Positions 53,066 to 64,000 of a stretch of 64,000 bases of DNA are shown one piece after another. The first letter of the stretch is position 1. Every line of letters starts with the position of its first letter. A program made the position numbers and the translations under genes. This DNA comes from Nematostella vectensis. Its lineage: Eukaryota; Cnidaria; Anthozoa; Actiniaria; Edwardsiidae. The stretch lies in NCBI RefSeq assembly GCF_932526225.1, contig NC_064047.1, forward strand, positions 5,703,501 to 5,767,500. The letters are read 5' to 3'. Under the pieces are notes generated by a model. It had not been told where the DNA came from, did not search any database, and was given only the letters and a program-made list of their open reading frames with translations.

Positions 53066-54160
53066 AATTTAATTCAGTCTTGACAAATCATACACTTAAG
53101 ATCATGGAGAGATATCTTCTATCTGAAAGAAATAAATGCTTGTTTACATTTTTGTTACAACTATTTCACTTTGACTATCATTACACACCAATAAAGTATG
53201 TAAAATATTTACAGACGGAAGAACCAATAGTTTTGACGTTGGTTTTTGCAATGTTTACCCTATGTTTACCATGTGTTTTTTTGCTATTCTATTTCTAAAG
53301 TTATTGTTACGTTTACCATGTGTTTTTTCCATGTTTACCTGGTGTTTCGGCTATGTTTACACTAGCCTGCGTAGGAAGCGTTTCTGTGGAGTTTCAGCAG
53401 GGATAGAGACTGAGCAAGGAATATGGCTGCGCGAAAAATGGGGCAAGCGCAAAAAAGAGAAGGGGGCCTTATTTTTCGCTCAAAACTAGACAGAACCGTT
53501 GCTACACAGGCTATGTTTACCCAGGTTTTTTGCTATATGTTAACCCTGTGTCTTTTTGTTTATCCAGTGTTTTTAACTATGTTTACCCCACGTTTTTAAC
53601 TATGTTTACCCCATGTTTTTAACTATGTTTACCCCATGTTTTTAACTTTGTTAGTAGTAATGAGAGATGGTTAGGAAACCCGGTGAACTTCAAAGGACAT
53701 AAACAATAGGTGCTCTCTGATGTTGAACAACCCTGTAACGTGTTCACAAATGTGCACAAACCAAGGGTACAGTACAAGAAAACATATGGACCAAATTTAT
53801 GAATACGCGTATTCAAGCACAAATCGTTTATTGATTTATTTGAAACTTTGCTATTTTCATTTAATTTCTTTTAATGTTTGTCTTTATCACTTCGCATGTT
53901 TTATCGCCATAAGATCCCTAGCTCTACAGCCCTAGAAAGTAAGTTTTATACAGCCATGTATATTTTTTAGTGCCGAGCGCCGCTAAAATTCTATAGTGAG
54001 TAGAGCTCAATCAAACAAACTCGGTGAGCTTTTGTGGCAAGTATAGTATTAAGCATATACTACTTAGCATTTTTACCCGGTGTTTTTTTGCTATGTTTTA
54101 CCGGTGTTTTTGCTATGCTTTTGCGGGTTTTTTGCTATGTTTACCTGGTGTTCTTTAGCT
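53066..54160. repeat. 5' flank of gene B with GTTTACCC repeat and a MITE
   Basis: 53080-53230 matches the flank of gene A. 53225-53650 and 54060-54160 carry the loose 'tatgtttacccggtgttttt' repeat. 53363-53513 is an element with ends TAGCCTGCGTAG and CTACACAGGCTA inserted in that repeat. Confidence 0.7.
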
Positions 54161-54420
54161 GACCGCCATCTTGTTTTCTCCTGGCCGCGTCTTCTTCCCC
54201 AGTTTGCGCGCGGCCAGAAAAAAACATCTTGAGGTCAACACCACAGGTAACCCACAACAACTCATGTAAGGTTCTCCGCCAAGAGTGGTCTACCTATGGT
54301 TTTCGTTCGTGGATGTTTTGGGTGTGTGAAGCTACTTACTAACGAAACAGTTTATTTAGGTCGTTTGGGGGGCAAAAAGCACTCATGGTTACCATGGCAA
54401 CAAAGGCTACTCGCGTTGTG

Positions 54421-55385
54421 TTTGGTCCAAGGGTGGGTGTTTAGGAGGCGTTTATAGAAGAGGGGCGTTCATTATCAATCAATCAATCGTTTATTTCTAT
54501 TATGAACTATAACAATATAGCATACCTAAATGCAGTGGGGTTCTTATTTCAGTCAGGATCACGTTAATTTATAGCCTGCGGAGCAAGCTTTCATTGACAT
54601 CGAGCAAGACGCTTCCCAGATTACGCTACTTAGATTAAGCAAAAAGGCAATTTTTAATTTATATTACCGGAATTCCTATGTCATTTGTTTTTAAGCTGGG
54701 AGGGAGGGGGGGGGGGTAGGGCTTTTATAGGAAGGGGTGTTTTTTTTAGAGAGGGCTCCTCAATACAAACTATGAGCTTAGGGGGAGCGTTCTTAAGACA
54801 GGGGGCGTTAATTGGATAACTTACTGTAAACCAGGGGCGGCGGAGTGATCCAAAAAGTGTGTGTGTGGGGGGGGGGGGGGGGGAAGTCAGGAACGAAGGC
54901 CTGTCAATCGTAATCGTAGAATTATTGTAGTATAAATAGGCACAAATAGAGAGCTTTACCTTGGGCGCCAGAAGCTCCAAGCTTCACTTCACTTGGAGTC
55001 TTGGTGCCTCTGGTACCCAGGGTAACAGAGCTTGGGCTACCTGTGAAAGTCCTTTTAGAACTGCTATAATCACAACTAGTCAATGAATCTTTAAGCTCCC
55101 CGTACCCACACTTTAGAAGCAAAAAACTAAAGCCTAAATCATATATTGTACCTAGACTTAGCTGGCATCTCTGGCGAAACATCAATTGTTATGACAACAC
55201 TTTTGTTTTAGTTGGAGTATTCCAGCAAATCGAAAACACGATTCGACTGTTTGTGTTTCCCAATCAGACCAAACGAAACGGTGCTCCTTTACGATTAGAC
55301 CCGCCTTGTTATGTTTTTTTTTCTCCTTTGTGTCACAACATTGAAAGTACTTCTCAAAACATTTCTTGTGTTTTCACGATGTTTT
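54421..55385. other. Spacer, no gene seen
   Basis: (AATC)n and AT-rich DNA at 54475-54530 resembles a LINE 3' tail. Poly-G runs at 54700-54718 and 54866-54883. No supported ORF. Confidence 0.45.
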
Positions 55386-55613
55386 GTAGCCTGCACACAG
55401 GCTCTAGTGTGTGGGCCGAGCGAAAAGTTTGTTTGTGTGGGCAGTTTGTTGTGGACGCTTTAGGAGAAATCCTCTCCTCTCGCGATAGCCGAGGGATTTA
55501 GACTGCGTGCGAAGCACGTCCGCGCGGTCGGGAAATCCGCTCGCCACAGGGCTCCCGAACACTCGAAAGGCTAAAAGTCCGATTCAGCACAACGAGAGCC
55601 TGTTCGCAGGCTA
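55386..55613. mobile_element. hAT-like MITE with 8-bp target duplication
   Basis: Ends TAGCCTGCACACAGGCTCTA and its inverted counterpart AGAGCCTGTTCGCAGGCTA. GATGTTTT is duplicated exactly at 55378-55385 and 55614-55621; 8 bp suits hAT. Confidence 0.8.
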
Positions 55614-57297
55614 GATGTTTTACTGCCTTTGTTTTGCTGCCTATATTGTACTAGTTCAAACATTTGGTGAAATATTATCAGGTGCATTTCCTTAGTTTTG
55701 TTGATTCAGCTTTAGTTGGAAGTTGGTCGTAGCGTAGCGATTTTTTGTTGTGCGGGTATTTTTAGGGGGAAATTTTGAATTTCTCGACGAGCATCTATAT
55801 TTACTTTAACGCTCAGGACCCCAGGACCGAGACCCTTAATCACAAAGAACTCAAGCCGTAGTATATGCATACATGCGGTGATAATACATAGGTTCCCGCG
55901 GTCATGATACATGGTAGGTCTTATGCAGTGGTGTGTCGAAACTCTTCGCATTTTCTATTCTAACACTTCAACCAGGCGTTCCTGGGAGCACTCGTTCAGG
56001 AATCTGGACCGAGCGTCAAATCGAGGCGATGATCAAGTCGAGGCTCGGCATTTTTAAAGCTTTTTCTGAGGCATATTCGTAGTACCTTGATCGATCTTTC
56101 TCGGAGATTGCGACAGAATTCTGTTAGCGAGGATGTTGAAGACTATGTTTTCTTCCGGCTTTAACTAATGCAAAGGCATTTAGCGCGATTGACACACCGA
56201 ATAGATGCTCTATCCCTTTCTCATGTTACCCATGAGCCCCTGCGCAACTACACTATTGTGACTGCCTGTATAACACATCACGCCGAATACATGGCCCAAA
56301 ACGTTCATTAGCTCTGTATCTTTACAAATTACCTTTATTCTTTGATGTTCAGCGTATTATTTTATTGGGTAAAGGACTCGCGATCGGGCGCTCAGTGCAT
56401 GATAACTAATCTACTCGGTCTACGCTCGCGCAACATGAGTTAATAAAGTGTCGCAATTTTGGTGAAAACGAAATGGGACTAGAACTCACTCATTGGATCT
56501 TTGTTAACTTAATGTAGCTTAGTCTGAAAAAGCTTTTCATTTAATCCAGAAAACCTTGAAGTTTTAGAAAGGATGCTCTAAATGTTGCTAATTGTGTATG
56601 CACAGTGGAAGCGTCATATTCCTATCACCTCGCTTTGCGCCTCGTTTTATCACGTTTATTGTATTTTTGTCACTCAAACCAAAGTTTGTGAATGACGTTG
56701 GTGAGTAAGCATTCGAAATATGGTAATTACGCATAAATTTCTTCCAACACAAGGCACTGCGCAATTGTATTTCACAGAGAAACAGTGAGCCGACACGCGA
56801 ACCTGACGCGTCTCAGTTAGCTATTAACTAGGCCCTTGACCCTCAAAGCGAAAAGCTCGGTTACCCAGCAAATGTCCGCAACTAGCCTGTTGGAAAGAGC
56901 CGTGTAACATTACTATTTTCTAAAAGTTCACGCATCGGATTTGCGAAAATTTGATACCGCGAGAAATGGCGAATTTTAAGGTTCTTCGAAAACCACATAT
57001 TTGGTAATAACTTTTTCATTTCTTCAAAAATCCCATGCGCTAAGTTGTTAGGAATGGTAATATCAATGGTTTGATTGAAAAAAAAAAATTCACAGTTGTT
57101 GTAAAATGTTCAAAATTAACGGGTTTCTCTTGCGCGGAAATGGCCGCCATCTTGTTTTTTCGCCATCTATTTTTATTATCGAAAAACATATTAAAAATTG
57201 CTTTTTTTCTACAAAATGTGGAAAGTTTATTTTAATCTCTTGGAAAAAAAGAAAAAGGAGGATTATTGTCTCGAAGAAAATAAAAATAAAAAAAAAT

Positions 57298-57365
57298 ACT
57301 CGTCTGGGGATTGAGCCTGGAACGCTTGCTTACGGGTCAACGCGCTAACCACTGGGCCACGGAAT
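57298..57365 (-). mobile_element. tRNA-like SINE head, minus strand
   Basis: Reverse strand reads 'tggcccagtggttagcgcg' (A box) and 'gttccaggctcaatccc' (degenerate B box). The upstream A-rich DNA at 57240-57297 would be its tail. Confidence 0.5.
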
Positions 57366-57626
57366 GAAATTGGAAGGCGAGCGGCGATTTTAGTCTATTT
57401 AACCGAATGTAGCGCTTTTCCCTTTCGTAGCTTTGGAAGGGTCTATTTATGTAGCGTGATTTTTCCCACCTCGTCCTTTAGCTTAATATCCTGTTGAATT
57501 GACCAAGATAACCCTTGGCCTGTCCAAGAACTGACTGAAGGTACTCTGAGAATCCAGATGCCGGCTGCCGGATTACATCAAGTTCCTGACGGCGGCCCTC
57601 GCTTCGCAGAAGCTCGTAGCCGCCAG

Positions 57627-57722
57627 TTAGCGCGGGAAATGCCTAGCGCGGGAAATGCCTAGCGCGGGAAATGTCTAGCGCGGGAAATGCCTAGCGCGGG
57701 AAATGCCTAGCGCGGGAAATGC
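57627..57722. repeat. 17-bp minisatellite of E2F-type sites
   Basis: Six tandem copies of AGCGCGGGAAATGCCT; each contains GCGCGGGAAA, the reverse complement of the E2F consensus TTTCCCGCGC. Confidence 0.9.
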
Positions 57723-57959
57723 CTACGATATGGTTTGGTGGACTTCCGCCCCGTTTCCAAACTTAGGGAACTCCAGCCGCTTATGTCCCAAGCCGTTTTG
57801 CGTTAGGTCTATTTATTCGCTGGCAGTTGGCGTCCCCCCTTGCCGGCAGAACAAGGCAAACGAATGCTCTTGTCCATGTCTGTCTGTGTTCTCTTTGATA
57901 TGGCCGGGAACGGCCTCTCGTTCGCCCTTGCCCCCGATGCCTTGAATTAGTAGGTGGTC

Positions 57960-58109
57960 CAGGCCCGTAGCCAGTGGGGGTTCGGGGGGTTCGGAAGAAC
58001 CACCCCACACGACTTATAGGTCCGCCCTGATGAAGGAAAATTGAGAACCACTCCAAGCTAGGACGATCTACCTAAGAGAAAATGGTTCAAAATCCTGGCT
58101 ACGTGCCTG
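57960..58109. mobile_element. MITE, CAGGCCCGTACCCAGG family, exact 5-bp duplication
   Basis: Ends CAGGCCCGTAGCCAG and CTGGCTACGTGCCTG. TGGTC is duplicated at 57955-57959 and 58110-58114. Confidence 0.8.
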
Positions 58110-58844
58110 TGGTCTGTACCCAAACATCCTTGAGTGTTCTGCCGCTGGCATAGGGGCGCTGCTAGGGACCTGACGACTAGGGCCAGGGGTCACAGGGGCA
58201 AGGATAAGTAGATGCGGCTGGCGACGAGGTTGAACTTGGTCGACGAAGACGTGGCCACTGTCTCAGTTCCCGATGCCGCCCTTTCCATTAGCCTGTCCGT
58301 GGCTTCAAGTAAAGAATTCTGCATCTTCCACTGACTTTCGGAACTTTATAATTCGGCAATGCGTAAAGATCTGTAATAATTATATAAAACTTGAGGCGAC
58401 CGCAGTTGTTTTTTCCGTAGTTTTACGAAGAATGTGCTATTGCTGGATCTTCAAAAGACGCATGGTCCTCGCCTCGATTTGACGCTCGGTCCTGATCCCT
58501 TATCGAGTGCTCCAGGAACGCCTGGTTGAAGTGTTAGAATAGAAAATGCGAAGAGTTTCGTCTTCAAAAGATATCGAACCGGAAATGCGGATCAGCATTC
58601 GAGCAAAAACCGGGACGCGCTTTAGCAACATTGACACATAAAATGAGCGAGACACGTTTCAGGTTTCTTGAATGAAAAATGTCAAACTTTAACCACTTTC
58701 TATTGAGAAGATTCTGCATTTTAGTTAGAAGTTTAGGGCAGAAAATGCGCCCAGTTTATCGTTGATTTCAGGAGTGGCCGTGTATCCTGCCAAATCCCAG
58801 AGCAACCCGTAAAAATCCCTACCAATATAGGCAGATCCAGTCTA

Positions 58845-59185
58845 CAGGCCCGTACCCAGGATTTGTCTTGGGGGGGGGGGGGGGGGCTGGGAAATCCGAA
58901 GAAGTGGACCTAATTTTTCCGGGTTGGGTGGGGGGGGGGGATGAGTTCTCTGATAAAAATCTGACCAAAAAGAACAAAAAGGGATTTTTTTACGCCTTTG
59001 CAGTATCTTCACGGGACGTTTATTGTCGGATTTGGCTACATACCAGAGTTATCTAGATATAGTTTTCTCTACAAATAGCACGTCCATCAGTCCATTGGGA
59101 ACCGAAAGTGCACCTTCAGCCGTTGTGCGTGTGTGTGTGGGGGGGTGCGTTCGCACCCCCTGCACCCCCCCTGGGTACGGGCCTG
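58845..59185. mobile_element. MITE, CAGGCCCGTACCCAGG family, best-preserved copy
   Basis: Perfect inverted ends CAGGCCCGTACCCAGG. GTCTA is duplicated at 58840-58844 and 59186-59190. Poly-G just inside the left end and C-runs just inside the right end. Confidence 0.85.
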
Positions 59186-59194
59186 GTCTAGTAT

Positions 59195-59352
59195 TCTCAC
59201 CCATAGTCAGTTCTTTTTCCCCCAGATCAGTTAGGATATGGAAACTGCTACCCTCTCAGGAAGTGGGTGCCCAATCTCTAGATTCTTTCAAATCTAGCGC
59301 CTTGCCAGCAATTCGATCCTTGTGGGTCCCTGGCCATCTGCGACGTTTCTAG
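59195..59352 (+). mobile_element. LINE reverse-transcriptase C-terminal scrap
   Basis: The frame to the TAG at 59350-59352 reads SSFSPRSVRIWKLLP...AQSLDSFKS, the 'FFPRTxRxWNxLP...SLxxFK' ending common to many LINE ORF2 proteins. It follows directly on the MITE. Confidence 0.6.
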
Positions 59353-59562
59353 ACCTGTCGCCACCACCAAGACATTAGCGCAAGCTAGAATAGGTTAATT
59401 TATTTAAGTATTTAAGTAAAAATGCTAAACATTGTTTCTGCAAACAGAAAAAACGTTTTTTGTTTTATGATTACAAAACTTAAAATTTGATATTCGTGAG
59501 ATATGTTAAGCTAAAAAAAAGTTGATGATTGACTTTTGAAACATAAAATGTAAGAGGAGAAC

Positions 59563-60678
59563 TGTACAGGACCCGAAATGATCCTAGGACCCGAAACGAT
59601 CCCAGGACCCGAAATGATCCCCAAAAGTACCCCAACTGATCCTCGGACCCGAAACGATACCGAGGAGTCCCCGAAATCAACCCCAATGAATTACGGTAAT
59701 GGACAAAGGGAAAGCAGAAGAAATACTTGCAATTCTTGAAGCATAATAAAGGGTTAACAGCGACTCGATTTCTAAACAACGTGACTTAAAAATATTAAAT
59801 TCCAACACAATACTTCTATTTATTACATTGCCCGGCGTTAAACCCATAAACAGAGTCCAAAACAAATACACAACTTTAAATTGCTACTGAAAGGAATATA
59901 GCATAAACATAGCACAGCTTTGCTCAGATCAACCAAACTTTTGACCTTCTATCACACTCTTAACATTTTGCGGTTCCGACACATGACTCCGACACTATAA
60001 ATCTCATTTTCGGTAAACATCACCCCTAAAAATTAATATTCATCTGACAACCAAACATGTATTTCACCACGAAATCCTTGTTCACACGAGCGAATATTTA
60101 CCTACACATTTTAGGCAGCCGGTTTTGCCGAGAAGATGGAATGACAAAAGCACACTGAGTAATACACTCGAACAACCCTTCTACTATCGATGCAAAATAT
60201 TAAGAGGATGTGAAAGCAATATTATGTGAGTTTTGAATTTCCTCATGTAGTCGTGCGTACACCCCGGCATGATATGATAGGTCTTTCATTCACCGAAAAC
60301 AAACATGCCACTTTCTTTTATGGCTTGTTATGTAAAAATGATTTATCCACGCCGGGCTCCTCAAATTACTATCACAGGAATTGTTAGTTGACCCCAATTT
60401 CTGACTCAACCACTGTATTTCCCCCGCAGTCGTATATAAAAATCTTAATACTATAGTTTAAGTTAATGTAAATTTCCTTTTAATAACACAAACAAGGCTA
60501 AATGTTTCATATGTTTTTAAAACTGAAAGCCAATCCTTACACATTCCTTTAGTTGTCCATTACTGTAATTCCTTGGGGTTCATTTCGGGGACTCTTGGGG
60601 ATTGTTTCGGGTCCCGGGATCAGTTGGGGTACTTTTGGGGATCGTTTCGAGTCCTGGGATCATTTCGGGTCCTGTACA
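59563..60678. mobile_element. 1.1-kb foldback element with iterated GGACCCGAAATGATCC motifs
   Basis: Left arm about 59563-59705 and right arm about 60550-60678 are inverted copies starting TGTACAGGACCC. Each arm holds about four copies of 'ggacccgaaaygatcc'. Flanks carry GAAC on both sides. No ORF. Confidence 0.75.
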
Positions 60679-61366
60679 GAACCTTTTTAATTTTGACCCT
60701 GAAAGCGCGCCATACATCGAACTGTAAGGCGTAATTCTATTGGCCTACGGCCTTGAGTATCAAAGTTAAATATTAGCTCAAGCGACAGCTAGTTCACTTC
60801 TCCTGTGTTACCAGTGTTTAAACAGAACAAATGTTCGTAATTTGTCTTTGTCCCATTTGTCGAAGATGCTGAAGTCGCTCGTCTCGTCGATGGTAAGAGA
60901 AACTCAATTATTATTGTCTTAAAATCAGACATTATCCTGCTCAAAGCTAGTGAAAACGCTATTCCCAACACGTGTAAATGCGGTCAATCGCGTCTATGAA
61001 TCCACACCAATATTCATTTTTGTAAACTCGCACTTTATAATGCTCAATCAACGGGCAAATATATGATTCTCAACACGTGAACATGTGGTCAACCGAGCCT
61101 GAATCCACACAAATGATTTTGTTAAGTCGCTCATTATTCTGCCGAAACTAGAGAAATTTTATTCCCTACACAAGTAGATGCGGTCAATACGCCTGTGTGT
61201 GCCGAGGTATTCAAGGCCGTGATAACCTTGTAGTATCTTGTGCTGTGCACCAATGCTTCTGCGATGATTATAAGGTATTCAGTCTACGTTTCAGTAAATT
61301 TAGGGTGAAATTCCTTCGATTAACAGCGAAACGATTATACCGAACTAAACGTATCATATTTATTAT
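60679..61366. other. Spacer, no gene seen
   Basis: Three loose ~110-bp direct repeats ('cacgtgtaaatgcggtcaat' type) at 60960-61200. Confidence 0.45.
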
Positions 61367-62963
61367 CAGGGTGGTTAAGAGTATTTTCGTGATTCGTGAT
61401 TGGCCCTAAATTAAATTCGTGATTCGCGAAAAGCCTAAACATAAATTCGTGAATCGTGATCGAGTACTCTATCGTGAAATGTGACCGTAGACGCCGAAAA
61501 TAATTAAAAAAAGAAATTAATGTAACGAGAGCGACTGCAAAACAGTGCCCAACAAGACAGCTGTAGGGCAATCACTGCGCTTCGATTGTAACAGCGTCTC
61601 TATTCGTACATTTATACACCAGAGTGAAGTTGGTTCCTTATTCGCAGTTCCTTTTTCGTCTGTTTCCTTATTCGCTCAGTTCCTTATTCAAATCCGGGGG
61701 GGGGGGGGGTACTTACATGATACCTTTTAATTCGAGTTGAAACAGTATTTAGGCATAACATTTTATTCAGAACAAGTCCAACAGCATTTTCGTCGGGTAA
61801 ATTTGGATGCTTTAACGTGCTCGCTGCTAAGCGAAGCTGTGAACATGAGACTCTATCTGCTACAAAAGGTCAAATGACGCAATGCGTGCAATCGCTTTCA
61901 CAAATGAATCTAGCAAAAGAGAGGAAATCTACCTCTCATCTAATAAATGTATTTGTATCTTTCTTTCCAAACGCATTAATATATTTAGAGGAGAAATATT
62001 CACGCTTTACTTGACTACGTACGCGTGTAGAAGGAATTTGACCTTGCTAACAAAACCACAATTTGACAGATAGTGCTTGTTGTCAATTAACACCTTGGCT
62101 ACTAGATAAGGCTCTGACAAAACAAATAGATTAGTGCAGTGACACGAACAGGGAACTGTTACTTATTCAAGTTAGTTTTCGCGAATAAGGAAATGGAATC
62201 TCCCAACGTCCGATTTCGTCTTACGACTTATCCGAATAAGGAATAGACTATGAAGAGGATTGTCAGTGTTTGCTCATCATTTCTCAATAAAGAAAATGGT
62301 ATTTCATAACTCCCGATCTCGTTTTAACTACTTATCCGAATAAGGAATAGACTAAAAAGAGGTTTTTTTATATTTTCTAAACATTTCTCGAATAAGGAAA
62401 TGGAATTTCATAACGCCCGATCTAGTTTTAACTACTTATCCGAATGGAATTTCATAACGCCCGATCTAGTTTTAACTACTTATCCGAATAAGGAATAGAC
62501 TAAAAAGAGGGTCGTTAGTGTTTTCTAAATAGTTCTCGAAAAAGTAAAGCAGCAAAGCACGTTAAAGCAACCAAAATTACCCGACGAAAATGCTGTTGGA
62601 CTTGTTCTGAATGCCTAAATACTGTTTCAACTCGAATTAAAAGGTATCATGTAAGTACCCCCCCCGGATTTGAATAAGGAACTGAGCGAATAAGGAAACA
62701 GACAAAAAAGGAACTGCGAATAAGGAACCAACTTAACGCTGGTCATTTATACGTAGAAGTAAACATTGATGTTATTGTGTGTTAGTTTAACTGAGGAGTG
62801 AATCAACCGCAGCGTTGATCTGTGTATATAAAATCATATATTCATGAGCAAAGCAAAAGTTAAAACCGTGATTCGTGAAAGCTTCTTTTTTAAATTCGTG
62901 ATTCGTGAAAGCCTAAAAAAGGACTTCGTGGTTCGTGATGGGCACCCCCTGTTCACCACCCTG
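61367..62963. mobile_element. 1.6-kb inverted-repeat element with a second element nested inside
   Basis: Ends CAGGGTGGTTAA and TTCACCACCCTG, with subterminal 'attcgtgattcgtga' repeats on both sides. TATTAT is duplicated at 61361-61366 and 62964-62969. The nested element spans 61628-62732. Confidence 0.75.
61628..62732. mobile_element. Nested foldback element with ~200-bp inverted arms
   Basis: Arms 61628-61826 and 62540-62732 are near-perfect reverse complements ('agttggttccttattcgcag' at the left end). The interior has ~95-bp tandem copies of 'cttatccgaataaggaatag' at 62190-62510. Confidence 0.8.
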
Positions 62964-62970
62964 TATTATA

Positions 62971-63322
62971 TACACTCTTTTTCTTTATAAGAACGTCTAA
63001 ATTTCAATCGAGGCTGGGCCGCTCCTATTTTTGGGACATTATGAGGCTGAATATGTTCTTAACGATGTTCTTTAATTTTAGTGTATATAAGAATAAAATA
63101 CCTAATGAATTATTAAGGAAGAGAATTACACTAATGATCAATAGCAATAATAAGGTAGTTACTATGAGCGCAATTTGATTCTGCATTCCAGAAGGCATCA
63201 GGACTAAAAAAATTATCTGCTATCTCAGCCTGGCATGTTCTAAGCGTGTTCTTAAAATTCGGTGAAATCTCAGGCTGAACGTTCTTATAAAAAAAGGTTC
63301 TTATATAAAAAAAAAGTTGTAG
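62971..63322. mobile_element. MITE with TACACTCTTTTT ends, copy 1
   Basis: The left end TACACTCTTTTT plus TTATAAGAACGT is mirrored at the right end ('gttcttataaaaaaaggttc'). A partial copy is at 33072. Confidence 0.55.
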
Positions 63323-63465
63323 TCGAACTTGTGCGTACTGTTAGCCTGAGTGTCAGGCTCTCTTATCGTTCCCTTTAAAGTGTAAACCGGTTTATCACCC
63401 CCAATTTTTGAAAAAAAATCGCCTGATACTCGGGCTACGTGTGTCTTTATGTAAAGGTATTTTAA

Positions 63466-63747
63466 TACACTCTTTTTTTTTCCAAAAGGTCAACGTCTAG
63501 TTTTCAGTTGAGGCTGAGCCGTTCTTAGAAATCCAGTGACAACGCAGCCTAAAGGCTCGATTTCCAGCTCATTTCTGTGACCCAACAGAAATATACACAC
63601 CAAAATAAAATTGCACAATAGAATTTTAGGTCGCCAATTTGGTTCTGCATTTTCAGAATCCATCTAATAAGCATGTTCTTAGAATTTAGTGAAATCTCAG
63701 GCCGACATTCTTGTTAAAATCGTTCTTATAAAGCTAAAAGAGAGTAG
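63466..63747. mobile_element. MITE with TACACTCTTTTT ends, copy 2
   Basis: Same termini; the right end is 'ttcttataaagctaaaagagagta'-like. TTTAA lies next to both ends. Confidence 0.55.
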
Positions 63748-63813
63748 TTTAATTTAGACAGCGTTTTTACTTGGTAACGATCTAGTGATTTTCGTTCAAA
63801 TTCTTATTCACAG

Positions 63814-64000
63814 GTCTCGAGATCCGGACGGCTGTACACGCTTACCGCGTGTTTTGCGAGTATAGTTGTATGTTGTGTGATGTTAACACAGAAGTTCTAT
63901 CTTGGTAAAGTGAAATTCTCCTCAAACAAAAAGGACCCCGGTAAAGTGAATCTTGATTTCGCACAGACATGCCACTCAAGCCAAACAGTCGCTGATATCT
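63814..64000 (+). CDS. Probable exon at the right edge, start of a type II membrane protein
   Basis: After a good acceptor (ttcttattcacag, ending 63813) the frame is open to the window end (62 codons). It reads a short basic stretch, a hydrophobic segment (LTACFASIVVCCVML), then a polar stem. This topology is typical of Golgi glycosyl- or sulfotransferases, but no catalytic part is visible, so the identity is unknown. An internal ATG at 63879 could also start it. Confidence 0.35.

Larger units (their letters stand above)
55937..58560. mobile_element. 2.6-kb element with ~100-bp inverted termini
   Basis: CGAAACTCTTCGCATTTTCT begins the left arm (55937-56035); the right arm (58465-58560) is its reverse complement with a few differences, including 'ccaggcgttcctgg'. 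No transposase ORF inside. The interior carries a tRNA-like SINE, an E2F-site array and a MITE. No clear target duplication. Confidence 0.7.

Overview
The window looks like a piece of an anthozoan cnidarian genome (sea anemone or coral type). The genes are metazoan, with short exons and GT-AG introns: a RING/coiled-coil TRIM-like pair, LANCL3, a Fuseless-family membrane protein, an LDLRAP1-type PTB adaptor and two C2H2 zinc-finger genes. They sit in a background crowded with MITEs, foldback elements, minisatellites, non-LTR retrotransposon scraps and tRNA-derived SINEs. The species assignment is inference from overall character; no species marker was used.

Layout. 1-3.2 kb (minus): a decayed RING/coiled-coil/NHL-like gene, a reverse-transcriptase scrap and an intact short RING/coiled-coil paralogue. 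3.9-9.8 kb (plus): five recognisable exons of LANCL3 with MITEs and a large minisatellite in its introns. 10.1-13.7 kb: an intact two-exon Fuseless-like gene enclosed by terminal inverted repeats of one transposon family. 16.4-24.8 kb (plus): a complete seven-exon LDLRAP1-like gene whose introns carry many tandem repeats, a possible nested two-exon gene, and tandem copies of the splice junctions of exon 3. 24.8-31.6 and 48.7-54.4 kb: a direct segmental duplication carrying one zinc-finger gene in each copy (minus strand); the first copy ends in an 83-bp satellite made from a zinc-finger repeat.

31.6-48.7 kb separates the two duplicates. It contains a 5'-truncated LINE with a (TAGA)n tail (35.7-37.0 kb) and, abutting it, an unusual integrase-bearing element (about 37.0-44.2 kb). 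The element's plus-strand genes (small membrane-type proteins, DDE integrase) converge on a very large minus-strand gene encoding an SF1 helicase followed by an HNH-type zinc nuclease. Upstream of that gene are a small acidic protein, a Cys-rich protein and a coiled-coil protein. Several genes are broken by frameshifts and stops. I see no capsid, packaging ATPase or protease, so it does not match a canonical Polinton/Maverick; this is the best candidate for something little described.

54.4-64 kb has almost no genes. It is a stack of inverted-repeat elements (2.6 kb, 1.1 kb, and a 1.1 kb element nested in a 1.6 kb one), MITEs with clear target-site duplications, a minisatellite of perfect E2F-type sites, and at the right edge an open exon that may encode the start of a type II membrane protein.

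Exon coordinates come from reading frame, splice consensus and family resemblance only; no alignment or transcript data were available.
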